From Hydractinia symbiolongicarpus (lineage: Eukaryota > Cnidaria > Hydrozoa > Anthoathecata > Hydractiniidae), in contig NC_079877.1 of the NCBI RefSeq assembly GCF_029227915.1, positions 15,086,851 to 15,150,850 on the forward strand: a stretch of 64,000 nucleotides of DNA. The letters are read 5' to 3'. The notes beneath the pieces were generated by a model, which was not told the origin of the DNA, made no database searches, and saw only the letters and a list, made by a program, of their open reading frames with translations. This document shows positions 14,533 to 26,639 of this stretch, one piece after another. A program made the position numbers and the translations under genes. Position 1 is the stretch's first letter. Every line of letters begins with the position of its first letter.

Positions 14533-14590
14533 CTAGGTCCACGGGTTCTCCCGTCCTTTTTAAACGGCATTGCGTGCGTCAAAAGTCGAA
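14533..14590 (-). mobile_element. Helitron-like 3' end, truncated hairpin
   Basis: Read on the minus strand it gives GACGCACGCAATGCCG, a TTTAAAAAGG stretch, GGGAGAACCCGTGGAC and terminal CTAG followed by T. The family's GACGCACGCAATGCGG block and the left hairpin arm are present, but the right arm is missing, so the end has been shortened by deletion. Confidence 0.5.
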
Positions 14591-15772
14591 AGATCAAGTA
14601 AAAGGAGAGAAATATGACAATATGAATTTTTAACGGAGGGAATAAAAAAGGGAAAATATAAAGTAACAAACATTTTTAATTCTGTTCTTTTCATTTAATT
14701 TATTTACAAAATTTTAAGTTCCAATATTTCAACAAAGGTTTTGCTAGACTTACTTTCACAATTTAGGCTAAAAGGTACAAGCATTTATGACCGTGGACAC
14801 AACACCAAATTAATAACGTTTTGAAAATACTTAGCTCTCAAACAGCTCTGTTTTCTTCTTGAAAATGAATTGGTAAAACTTTATTATAGTGTGAAGGTAA
14901 AAAAAGTACAACAGAGAAGCAGGAGGAGCCAGTTTTTGATATAACTTCGAAACGAGAACGTAAGAAGTAAAACCGAGACACCGTTTTTACTTAGGTGGAG
15001 TAGATTTGAATACTAGTGATTTTTATGCGATAATCTTTAAATGCTCATACCTTTTAGGCTCGAAAGTCGGAAACCCGAAGAAAGTGTTTCATAATGTTTT
15101 ACGTCTTTCGCAATTATTATTTTAGGGCAAAAATATGTCACTTACCCGGCTTTTAGAAAATTTATACTTTACTTTTACATACTTTTACCTCTCGGGCTAC
15201 TTAAGGCGAGTCCTTTTTTATTGGAGAGTCATTTTCAATATCTCAAGTTATAACGAATCTGGCATAATTTATTGGTCACAATACTATTATATGAACAGTA
15301 AAACGCAGAATTCAATTTTTCCGAGAAATTTTGATGACGTCATATGATAAAAACGTGCTTTTCCCGCGTTTTTTTTAAGCAGTTTGACTCTGAAATACAA
15401 AAGGACTGGCCTTAAGTAGTCCAAGTTCGCGGCTTAGGCAATATAGACAATATTCGCAACATAAGTAATATGTGTTTTATGTACCTTTAAAACATTATGC
15501 GACTTTGAAAGATATTTAAAGTCAAGGTTAAAAGTAATTATAATTTTGTATATATATACCCTCTTAATAAATTGATTTTGTCAAAAATAGCAAATAACTT
15601 ACATATGCACTACTTGAGTTATCCTTATCTAAATTGAACAAATGTATCGATATGTAAAGTCTTACAACACCCGAAAAAACTGGGTCAAGTTCACTAAATT
15701 CACAAAATATTATTTTAGGACATCTTCATCAATGTGTCATAATCTTTACAATAGTTCAAATGTAGAAGAATT
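14591..15772. other. Intergenic, no gene seen
   Basis: No supportable frame or repeat. The right edge abuts sequence shared with the 3' flank of the plus-strand paralogue (homologous to about 56490-56595), so the duplication breakpoint lies close to 15770. Confidence 0.45.
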
Positions 15773-16526
15773 ATCTACTACACAAAAGTATTACTATAAA
15801 ATTCAAAAAGTTTTAAGGAACAAACAATGTTATATGGTTACCAATCTTATTGCGACGCGAGAATGATGTTTTTTAATCTGTTTTCTTTATACAGCACGTT
15901 TTGATAATCAATTTTACCTTTTTAAGGCAAACATAGAATAAAGCTACGATTAGGAAAAGCAACGGTAGTAGCAGAACGATGTCTTCTATCCATGTCAATA
16001 CTATGCCAATCATGGTCACATCCGGCATACCAGTCAAATCATTGATATAGTAGAACGCCCAAAACAAATTCATAGCATTGAAGAGTAACAATAACGACAT
16101 TGATATCGTTTCCATGTGATTTAGGAATTTGCTTCGAAATGGTTTGGTGTACAAATGGTGTAGAAAGAAGGAAAACAGCACTGGTAACATGACGAGCATT
16201 CTCAAAACAGGATTGATAATGTACACACATAAACCCGTTATGATAATACGACGCACCAATACTACAGTTTCCCAATCAATGAAACCATTCCCATCTTTTT
16301 TTTCTCTGTAGGGACCAGTAAACAAATGCAAAATATAATCGATTTGCCTTTGCTTTTGTTTGGTAAAATCAATTTGAAACGTTTTTCTGCAAAAAACTTT
16401 CGAACGCATATAGCAACCAAATGAAGCTACAGGAAGTGTGAAGCAAATAAAAAATTGTCGTAATGTGATTTTATTTGATCGCAGCATCATTTTGGACAAA
16501 TAGATCGATAGTGGTAATGGAACAGT

Positions 16527-16529
16527 TCA
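16527..16529 (-). other. Premature TGA (Trp in the paralogue)
   Basis: Minus-strand reading is ATG TTC TGA ACT GTT CCA. The plus copy at the aligned place reads CTG TTC TGG ACT GTT CCA. The difference from Trp is a single G-to-A change, and the frame downstream is intact. Confidence 0.9.
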
Positions 16530-19500
16530 GAACATAATTATACATACAATCAGATACTGCCACCACTTGAAACACGTAATGTTACCTTGAATGTATAAAT
16601 GTTCAGTTTCGTTGATTTGTACACAATTGATCAATTTGAAACAGAATACTGAGATTGAAGTATAACTAAGCAACATCAGCTGAACATAACAGGCTCCAGC
16701 TCTTGTTTCAAGCAAAATTTTGTTCCCATTCTCTGTACTTTTATACCGTTTGCATTTCCAAAAAATCTTCTTAGAAAATATCACAAGCAACAAATATACA
16801 ACAACGGTAGGGGAAAGGGCTAAATTTATACATGCTTTTCCAGTTGTTGTTAGTGTGTCGCTGGGACAAAGGTTTGCCACTCCAGTGGAAATAAATTGCA
16901 TGTTCATGATAGATAAAAATATTTCTTTGAGCCTTGACACAAATCCTTGTGATATCTTTAAATTGTGTTCAATACTTAATAATGCGTGAGTCTGATAAAA
17001 GAAAAACATGATTGTTTTCAAACCAATTGCATACACTGCACTGGTTACGTCGTTTTCCTGACTTGCCATAGTTTGCACTAAATTTATGCTATTTTCAATA
17101 AGTGTACTCTCAACGGTGACTTCCAAGGGTAATGTTATCTCATCGCAATCTGTTGTGCCCAACAGAGGGGTGACTAAGGATCCAGTATCTTTTGGGACAT
17201 TATTTTCTATTTTTTTTTTAAAAATTCGCAAAAGAAACGCGACAATGTCTTTATAATAGGCCAAAAATGTTGTATAAAGAATTCCATAAATACAAAACAA
17301 GCACCAAAATATATATGTTTTGCAGCGGCCTATCCTGATGCAATCACCATTGAAGTAGTTCAACCGGTATCCGCGCTTGCATGATCCACAAAGTTCTTTC
17401 TCACGATTTGCATTGCACGTGTCATAAGATGTGCACTTTTCTGTTTTGTCTGAACAGCAGTAATGTGCTGGACAAGGTAAAAACTTAACGCTGTTATGCC
17501 TTGTCTTGTATCCCCAGAAATTACTTTTACTAATTAGACCATTTTCACAGTTTCCACCGTTTGGACAATTGTGACATGTCATTTCAGTGATAGTGGTATT
17601 GATCCTTACATTAAATCGAATAAACAGACTATTTAATTCCATAGATTGGCCTTGAGAACTGTATTTTCCACTCGCGCATTTTAAACAGCGCAGAGAAAAT
17701 ATTGATTTTTGAAGCCCTGATTTGGTGGGTACAGTTTTATAATTACGAGGACATTCAAGTGTAACTTTTGTGAACCAAGAATTGTGACAACCTAAACTGC
17801 ATATAAATGGGTTAATAAGTTCATGACTAATGTTATCTTTCATCTTCATTAAAACTTGATTTAAGTTGATTCGGCCATCGGAAAATAAAAAATGACCAAT
17901 ATTTGGTTTCTTATTGGAGAAGTCAGTAAACTTTACATCAAAAAGAGTCAGTTGTTCCATAAATATCCTTTTATGTGAAGCCGATGATAAACATATACTT
18001 CCTCCTATTCGACTTGCAGTATTTGAGGCAAATATAGAATTGTTGATTTGCAAATGTGTTTCAAAAGCAACGTTGTAAATCGCCCCTCCATATTCTGCAG
18101 AGTTGTTAACAAACTTATAGTTAAAGATGAACGCTTTTGTAACATTGTAAATCTCCAGAGCGCCCCCTTGAAAAGCAGTGTTGTTGATAAATGTGCTCTC
18201 TGTTATGATAAGTTGTTGAATATAACGCAATTTTACAGTCGATCCATCTCCAATTAAACCATTAATAGTAGAATTGATTATATGTACATTCTCGATATAT
18301 GTAATGATTACGTCAGCACTGTAGGACGGTGAGCCAAAAAACGTTGAGTTCTGAATTGCCACTTTACTTCCCTTGATACTCGTAGATTCCAGTTTAATCG
18401 TGCCAGAGAGATTAGAAAAATAACAATTATCCATTAGAAATTGAAATTTTCCTTTGATATTAATCGTCTTATAAACACGTTGTGGATTTTTTATTTCACA
18501 AGCCTGGAGTAATACTCTGCCAGCATACATTGGACCAAACTCAAGAATTGCACAACGGTGAAAGTGAGATTTTCTTACCGCAAGAACATTGTTATCACCT
18601 GGGTATCCAGCAAATACATAGTCATGTATATCGTTAAATGAACAATCTTCTATGTTTGCAAATACTTTTTTGGTAAAGAATTGTAAAACACTCGGCACCA
18701 TTGAAAAAGTTATATTTGAAAGAAGCAAATATTTTATTGCTCTTCCGTCAATAGCGAACAAAGATTTTAAGGTTGCGTTGGAAATAGCGGTTATTAGCGG
18801 CCGTTTGGAATTCTGGTTGTAATTTGTCAAAGTCAGATCAAACTTAAGATAAATTGTTGATGACACAATGTAAGTCAGTTGTTCATGTTGTCCTCCATCA
18901 ATTCTGATAACGTCTCTTGGTTTTCCTATGTACTTGATTGCATAAGCGATAGATGCACAAGGTGAATAGTAGCTGCCACAACTTTCTCCGTCAGTACCCT
19001 TGATTTTAGATACATGAACATCCGTGAGCTCTAGAAATATATAAAATTAAGAGTTTAAAAGTTGTGATTTAAACTATATTTATATCCCATTAGGTGCTAA
19101 AAAAAGATAAAAAACATTCTGTTACTTTGAGTATTGTTTAGGGTATTAAATTTGAAACCATTAAGCAAACAAAACATCCATCGAAATGGTAAGCTATTCT
19201 AAAGATATATTTCAGTTGGTTTACTTTCCTTGATTGTTATCTCTTTGATATTTTTATCCCCAACACCACGCTAATCTGCGTTGGTGAACATAGCTACAAA
19301 TAGGCAGAAATATTGACTTCGGAATAATGATGTGTTTTTACGAACATTGAAAGATGCTCAAAAAACCGCCGTGGTAAAGCTTTTGTCACGAAATGTAAAA
19401 TGATTTCATCTTTAAAATTATTATTTAACAATAGGACAAGATTTACTGAGTACGTTAAGAATAAACATTGCAAGAAAACCTTCTTATTTTTATTAGATAG

Positions 19501-20214
19501 AACTGTCTATTTTCTGTCTATTCAACTTTCAAGTTATGCTTACAACTTGGAATAGTATTTTGCATTTTATTTTTATTTTATAGTGAAATAATTTGTGACT
19601 ATTAACTCTTTTCAGTGTGCAGCTTTCCAACATAATATAACCAGAGGGTTCGGGGCATTCGTCACATAGAATCGAATTGGGCATAGTTAGCTACAGTGTC
19701 ATGCGGGAACTAAATCGCAGCAATAAGTTTGCTTATGCCTGCACTTTTTAGAAACGTCGTTAGAAAATTATGTTTTTACCAACATACCGTTGTAGGCTTA
19801 GGCCTATAATCCATCGAGCTGTTTTAGGTATAAAACAAATTTTAACTTGTGGCAGCAAAATATTAACCACTTTCTATAATTTTTGTTTATTACATATTTC
19901 GTACAAATATTTGATCGAAAGTCCGTTTTTTGGTGAATTTTGGATATAGTTCAAAAAAACCAAAACATTAGTCCAATGTCAAATCTTTCAGTATTACTTC
20001 ACTTCGTGGAAGCACAATATATAGTAATTTCAGCAGCTAAGCTCATCATTTCCAAATGTCTCACTGAACTCCTCAAACAAGGATAAAAGAAATCACTAAA
20101 CACCACTCCCGAATAATCATCATCAACTACCAGTTTAACGTGATGTCTCTACATTTTTCTGTTTGTTTCTATATTTTTGGTTAATTTCAACAATTAAAAA
20201 AAACAAGCTGTTTA

Positions 20215-21745
20215 TCTTTTATTCTTTTAGTTGTCCCGAATAGCATACACTTCGTTATTTCTCTCCTCATGTTTATAATTAAGTCGTTTTTTTCGAACCA
20301 GTCAGCAATTCAAGCAAAATTGTCTGTCAAATTTTGCTCGATTTCATCTTTTGATTTGCTTGGTGCATATATTACTGTATCATCAGCACACATAATCACA
20401 AGGTTTTCCCGGCATCGTTGAATGTAATAAGAAAAAGGAGGAGTCCAAGCATGGACCCTTGAGGGACACCACAGTGGACTGGCTGTGGCTTCGAAAGTAC
20501 TTTGTTGTATCACACACTTTGCCTTCGATTAAACAAATAACCAGTCAATACTTCTTTTTCGGTTCCATTAATGCATAGCTTTGAAGGCTGTTAATAATAC
20601 GAGCATGGCTCAGCAAATCAAAGGACTTACTCAGGTCAATAAATATTGACCCTGTCATATCACCTTTTTTCCATATTTTTTCTAATCATATCCATAAAGA
20701 GAGTCGCTGCAATCTCTGTGTTTCTAGTTCTTCTAAATCCAAATTGAAAATTCGACAATAATTGGTTAACCTCAAGGTAGCCTGAAATTTGTTCATATAC
20801 GCATTTTTCAAAATTTTTGAACAGGTAGAAAGGACAGTAATTGATCTATAGTTGTCCATATCATTTTTCGAACCCGTTTTAAACACTGGGGTGATTAAAC
20901 CATGCTTGAAATCCGTTGGTATAATGTAACAGATCAGCTATACAAGTAGCAATATATTTTAGGAAACTTTTTTCTTTGTGGTTTCCTTAAGAGTTTGTAG
21001 ACTTTTGAGGCGATGACAGGTTTGAACCGGAAAGTGCTGTATGTTTTCGGGTATGGTGGCGTGGTTTTGTCCAAACAAAGTCTTACGGCTTTTGACTTTA
21101 TATTTGCAGCTACATTTGTAAAGAACGAACAGAAACTATTTGCAATAGTGATCGGATTTGTCGTACTTTTGTTGTTGTTAAAAAATGATTTTGCACATCT
21201 GACATTTTCTTTTATTGGAAAGATTGATTTAATAGTCCTCCAAAACTTATTGGAATTATTTGTGGATTTATGTAACTGTATCTTATGATATTCCTTTCTT
21301 ATTAGAACATTTACCTCATTTCGTTGGCGTTTAAAGTTTTTAAATTCCGTCTCTGTTTTTGAGTTTCTGAATTTGCGCATGACAGAATCTCGGTGATTCA
21401 TTGTTGTCTTGATATTTTCTGTTAACTAGGGAGACTTTCTGCCTTTTAGCGTTTTGCTGATGTTTGTTGTATGTTTTTTTACTTTATTGGTTAATATCGA
21501 TTTCAGAGAGTACCAAGCCAAATTAGGTTCTGAGGAGACGTAGACGGAATGCCAGCTCCCGTTTTCTTAATTCTTTAATTACTTTTTCTGTGTTTCGCAC
21601 CTTTCCGTTACCCTTGTGGGTTCTTTAATAACTTGAACAAAACCGTTCAATTTTAATTGATCTTTTAAATCAGGGAAATGTTTCTTATCGAGATGATTAC
21701 AGTTTAAGTCACCAATGATTAATAGCTTAGGCTTCCTTTAGATGT
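20215..21745 (-). pseudogene. Degenerate non-LTR retrotransposon (endonuclease end plus reverse transcriptase)
   Basis: Read on the minus strand in shifting frames. First is an APE-endonuclease end with LLIIGDLNCNHLDKKHFPDL (about 21735-21670). Then an open frame 21401-20934 holds the linker with NHRDSVMRKFRNSKTETEFK and KFWRTIKSIF. RT blocks follow: FKTGSKNDMDNYRSITVLST (about 20890-20830), SIFIDLSKSFDLLSHARIIN (about 20655-20595), PVHCGVPQGSMLG (about 20480-20445) and the catalytic CADDTVIYAPS (about 20395-20360). The thumb is WFEKNDLIINMRRE...MLFGT. The order and motifs fit CR1/Jockey-like elements. Several stops and frameshifts, and the missing N-terminal endonuclease, show it is inactive. 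It lies in the intron of the minus-strand beta-helix gene, in that gene's orientation. Confidence 0.85.
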
Positions 21746-23182
21746 ATGCACAGCTATCCTTCTTTTCTATACTGATTTATGTAAACGCAAGTATTTGTTG
21801 AAATGCTTGGATGGCACGGTATGATATCGAATCGTGTACCAATGGCTCATCACGTTCGAATAAATATTTTGAGTATGATGGAGCCATAGCATTATGGAAT
21901 GTTTTGAAGTCGATGAATACGTTAGATATTTTAGAAAGAAGAACCAAGATAAAAAACGTTGATAAAGAAAGACCGACATTGGAAGTGGGAGGGTTTCATA
22001 TATGACTTATATTATATTTTGTATATCTTTTTATACTTTCAGTGAACGTATGATAAAATATATGTATAAACATATATGTAAAGATATAAGATACACAAAA
22101 TAGATATTTCACAGATTTTAGACTTTTCCAGTACATTTGACACTTTGCCGGTCAGCTCATAATTTTGGAGCCGCTTGCTCAATTCAGTTTATCTTTTCAA
22201 CAAGTTTGTCACATTTATTACCATGTTCAGAAACTCAAGTGAAGCTGTTCTCAAATTTGATCTTGATGCAGATAACATTTTATCAATAATTTTTTTCCTA
22301 ATATTTTTTAATGTTTTCACGAATTAGGGCAAATCCTTGTTACTATAGTAATGCTTAACTGATCGATAGTAAGCAATAAAAAATAAAACGGAGGGGGTTA
22401 TAGACATTTTAGTGAAAAATAAAAATGTTAATTGCTAATATAAATTTTATCATGTATCCATTAATATGGCTACCTGATAAATTTATGTTAGCTTATAGAC
22501 AATTTAACATACTGTTATGTCCAATTAATAATTTTTGATAAAAAAATGAATATACTGAATATGGTGTCCATTAAGAAAAATGTGCTGCGCGTCCAGAGAG
22601 TTATAACAGTTCCATTATAGCAAGTAAGCACTCAGGAGACTGAAGCATGTTCACTATTTTGTAAATTTCATCATTTTTGTAGTCGAAAGTCCGCCTCACA
22701 TTTATCCTGCTACAGTGTGTTAAAGTCGGATCTTTCATATCTCTTGTGTGGTAAACCAAAATTTGTAGATGCTTTTTATATTAGATAAAAGACATATTTC
22801 TCCAGCATCCTAGATTTCAAGTGAGTGTACAAGTAAAATAAAATTTCGAATATCTTTAACTTTGATTTCACTTTTGGTTCATTGTTGTTGTTTAGTAATT
22901 CATAAGACTGTTCTTATAAGTCAACTTATACTGATAACGAAACTAACGAAACGGCAACGGCATAAAATCCCGCCATAACGTCGTGGTTTACGTTTCTCTT
23001 TGGTACCGTAAGGTCATCACTAACTATTACTATACTATACTAAATTACCATTGTCACAGGTCACAGAGATCTTAATTTTTTAGCAATAATGAGAATTTGA
23101 ATCTTATTGTTGGTAGCACCATAGCAAAGATATGAAGTTTAATTATATGGATAGAATATGAAGTATCGTTTAAAGTACTAAC

Positions 23183-23246
23183 CTGTCAGCGAAAATATTT
23201 CCAGTGTAAGTAATATATACAAAGTGTTCTGAATGTTATATTTCAT
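23183..23246 (-). CDS. Signal-peptide exon 1 of the minus-strand beta-helix gene
   Basis: Sixty-four bases encode a hydrophobic leader (MKYNIQ...LYILLTLEIFSLT) and end in phase 1 before GTTAGT. It aligns with the plus-strand exon 1 at 40381-40444, as do the first ~30 bases of the intron (ACGATACTTCATATTCT shared) and a 5' flank block (AAACTGAGAAAACGAATAC, then a TATCACA). I chose the inner ATG because it aligns with the paralogue's only ATG. An extra in-frame ATG lies three codons upstream (23255). Confidence 0.8.
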
Positions 23247-23299
23247 TTTGTGCATTGTTATAGAAATTTATTCTCCTTCTTTTCTTTTCTACTTGGCTG

Positions 23300-26200
23300 T
23301 GATATTGTATTCGTTTTCTCAGTTTGATTGCAAGAACTGGTGTAGTACGTTTAGTGCCTGTTTCTTCTTGCTGGCTATTTAACTTTTACAAATAAATAAA
23401 ACGAACTTCAAAGTCGCTAGATAGGTCGGAATAGCAGAAATATTTAAAGCAACTCTCTTTTCATATTTCTTTCAGCGATACAACGTTTCATTTTCTGCTT
23501 TTTAAGTACTATCACTTGCACAATCTGTAGATTTAAAACTTCTATCAGTTTCGACAGAAAATAAGTTGAAAGTAACAGCTGAAAATCCTAGCAACATATA
23601 CAGTCAATTAAATGTTTTATATTTCATCTCAATAATAAATAATGCAGACATAAGCCAAATTTCTTTATCATTTTGGTTTCCATGGAAATGAGCAGTAATC
23701 TTAATTAGCATTTAAACAGTACAATAGGTATGATTCCGTAGAATTTTCCCTCATAGGAGGATTAATACACAATCAGGAAGTGTTAGTGAAATCAATTTTC
23801 TTGACAAATAGAAAAGTCACGCAAATTATTCTGAAAGAAATTTGTCTGGCAAGAAAGTGAAAACTGATACGTCTTTAACTTAATTATTGCTGCATTTTAT
23901 TTCAAACTCATTTTAAACTGCAAAATCGCGGCAAGGAGATCACCGCTCAATACGAAACCATGAAATAATTTTTACACTGCCCTCTGCGTCTTTTAATTTG
24001 ACTGGCGACAAGGATATCTCAATTTTTAACACACAAAAGAAAACAAACATATTTTTTTACGTCCTTAGTTATTAAGCCACTTTTCATTGAAGACTATAAG
24101 GTATTTTCCAATGCGATAAGAAAACACCCAGCTGTTAATATACAAAACCTATTTTTTTGTCTTTCGGATTTCAACTTAGATAATATCTGACTTAAAAAGA
24201 CATAAAGCACTTTTCATTTAAAACTTACCCCTTGTGAAGAAACAGGTTCATTTGGTAAAAAAATCTTTAGTGGTGTCTCGGCTTTTATTTTAAATGTGCA
24301 TTTTACTTAAAATTAGTATTTAGTTAGTATAATTATGCTTGATAACAACAATTAGAATTTCAAAGTTAGTTGACAATGTCATAACTAGCGAGATTTAAGT
24401 GTTCTATATCTCGAAAACCAAAAAAAAAAGATTCCTAGATAATTTTTTAGGCTCTTTCATATGGACCAATATGCTTTTTCGTGAAGGTTACACTTGTATT
24501 GTCAATAAAAAAAATATAATATATGTTTAATTTCCGAGGTAAGTAATTATCTTGTCAAGTTTTGTATCTAAATTGAAAAATCTGTCTTTCCTCTTGACAA
24601 CGCAGATATGAGATATTAAATATCTTTAAGTCTGTAAAGCTGAAAACATATTAGAATGATAATATTTAAAAAGAGACTGGTAATGATGAGATACTACGCT
24701 TTTTACTAACGCTAAATGTAACGCAAACTCGTCTCCAGGCTATAACGCTTTGATGATGTGCTTGCAGACGAGACTCAATTATCCCGGTGAGATAGAGTTT
24801 AACGGAGAATAATGTTTTAGAAAACAGAAAAGTTACCAAAGTCTTATTCTTAAGTGCAATAAATGTTTTTGTGTCGCTAGACCTTCTCAGGTACAACCGT
24901 GCTGCAGTTTGATGCCTCTTTTACAATTTTCAGTGCAATATTCTTAGTTGCACGTCAATGTCGTAAAGATATGTGTTCTATGTGTTCGAGAAGCACTTAA
25001 CTTGCAACTTATCTCCCATTTTACAATTTCGCAACAAATGGTCAATTTGTCATTATAATTTTTTGTTTTTGGCACCAAATTATTTTATGAACAAATCACA
25101 CAAAATGCATAATGAAAAAAAAAAACCTTTAACGGAATGTAAGCATATAATATCAATGCCATCTGTAAAGTCTGTAAATCATTTGTCATGCTTTCTCTAT
25201 ATGCAAATCACGTATCAAGCAATAGTTTATACACTAATGCTATAAATGGCCATATGACGAATATCATTTTTCAAAAGGCCCTTTATATTTAAAGCGGTTG
25301 ATACACGATTGAGGTTGGCGAAAATGACAAACGTTATTGCTTGTGCCTTTTTTGTTTAGATTTTTAATCCATTTTGTCGATTTTGAACTTAAAAAGTTAG
25401 AAGTGTTCAACCTTTTACCAAAAGAAATCCACCAATCAATCTCTTCAAAATATATTAAAAATTCCAACCAATCGTTTTATGATGTTTTTTTATTTTTATT
25501 TTTTATTTCGTTATTAATGTTAACAATAAGGTAATAAATGTATAAGATATAATATTATCCTGACAACTAAGCTCCTTTATAGGAAGCAACAAAGTAAGCC
25601 GACTAAAAATATTCTGTTTTACAATTTTTTAAAATACTTTAAATATTTTGCTAAAAAAACCTAAAGATCTAATAACTACAACTGAAAATCTTAAAAATAG
25701 GTGATTTCATTGTCTGTGTTATAAGTGTTTTTTCTGTTCTTTTAAATTTAAGTTAAAAATTTTAACAGTAAATGTATATAGACATCATAAAAAGTCACTT
25801 GATTAAAATATTTTGTCATCATATGTATAAATTTTTGTGCTTTCTAACATAGCTTTTTTAATCAAAAGAGATTGATAGAGTAAAGACTCAATATTTGAAG
25901 AACAACCAAGAACTTTGTGTATGTTAAAATGCAAGAACAATGAAAATTGCGAAACGATTTCGAAAATGGAAAAACGAAAAGGCTTGGGAATGGCTGGTTA
26001 CATAACGAACGAAAGGAAAATGACATAAAAGGGAACTCGCAACCAAACATGGGAGAATAAGGGACAGAATGGTTCACCAACGTAACGAACGTTTTCCAGG
26101 TTTTTTTTTCTTCGTGTTAGGTCACCATTGAACTTATATATTTACGTCATTGCTGTTTGTTTATGTTTCTGTGTTTGTTTTTTACAGAAACCATTTCTTT

Positions 26201-26485
26201 GCTAACTCTTGGGAAATGGGAAGTCGGCTGCATTTATGCCTTGGAAGCTTACAGGTTGAAATTAATAATCAATGCTCGACAACTGCGTATATTTTGTCAT
26301 AAACCACGTACCAACAGGTTCACACAGTAACATTAAATGATACAAAAAGTTATGACGTTCTCTGTTACTTTTCGGGTGAAATACCATACACAGGCATGCC
26401 TGATGATGCGACCAGTGACGTGACAGTGGGCTCTGGTCCAAATCTAGGGGGGACTTTGGTTAATCAAAGGTGTATTATTTTATTA
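23300..26485. other. Intergenic, no gene seen
   Basis: AT-rich; the short frames (up to 90 codons at 24973-25245) have no domain, signal peptide or splice context. The first ~100 bases next to 23255 share the promoter/5'UTR-like block with the plus-strand paralogue. Confidence 0.45.
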
Positions 26486-26530
26486 CTAGTCGATAAGGCC
26501 CGTGGAAAAATCCACTTAGGCAAAAGCCCA
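26486..26530 (-). mobile_element. Helitron-like 3' end
   Basis: The minus strand reads GTGGA-TTTTT-CCAC within a GC-rich hairpin, then GGGCCTTATCGACTAG followed by T. Same terminal CTAG|T rule and spacer length as the other copies. The inner part diverges. Confidence 0.5.
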
Positions 26531-26639
26531 ATGAAAAAATAGGTTGCTTTAGATGTTTTGCTGACGTCAGCAGTGCATATACAAAAAAAAATGTTCTTAA
26601 AATCTTACACCAAATATCAAATGTCAAATAGCATTTAAT

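Larger units (their letters stand above)
15873..23246 (-). pseudogene. Beta-helix ectodomain multi-pass membrane protein, copy with one nonsense codon
   Basis: This is a two-exon gene. Exon 1 is 23246-23183 (signal peptide, ends phase 1 at GACAG|GTTAGT). Exon 2 is 19030-15873, after TTTCTAG. The joined frame begins MKYNIQNTLYILLTLEIFSL and continues into ELTDVHVSKIKG. The ectodomain has repeated NNS/NNT-GGAxx units typical of PMP/PbH1 beta-helices and many N-glycosylation sequons. It is followed by a cysteine-rich stretch (CASGKYSS, CHNCPNGGNCENG, LCGSCKRGYRLNYFNGDC) and then hydrophobic segments. At 16529-16527 the codon is TGA where the plus-strand paralogue has TGG (context F-W-T-V-P). The frame then continues open for 217 codons to the same C-terminus. 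As written, the product would stop after roughly 855 residues, inside the fifth hydrophobic segment. It is a young pseudogene, a null allele or a sequence error. Function is unknown. Confidence 0.8.

Noticed and set aside
21811-22005. 64-codon plus-strand frame with YDGAIALWNVL, reminiscent of the C-terminal end of non-LTR polyproteins
   Set aside because: The match is a few residues only, and it is on the opposite strand from the adjacent retroelement relic. Too weak to annotate.
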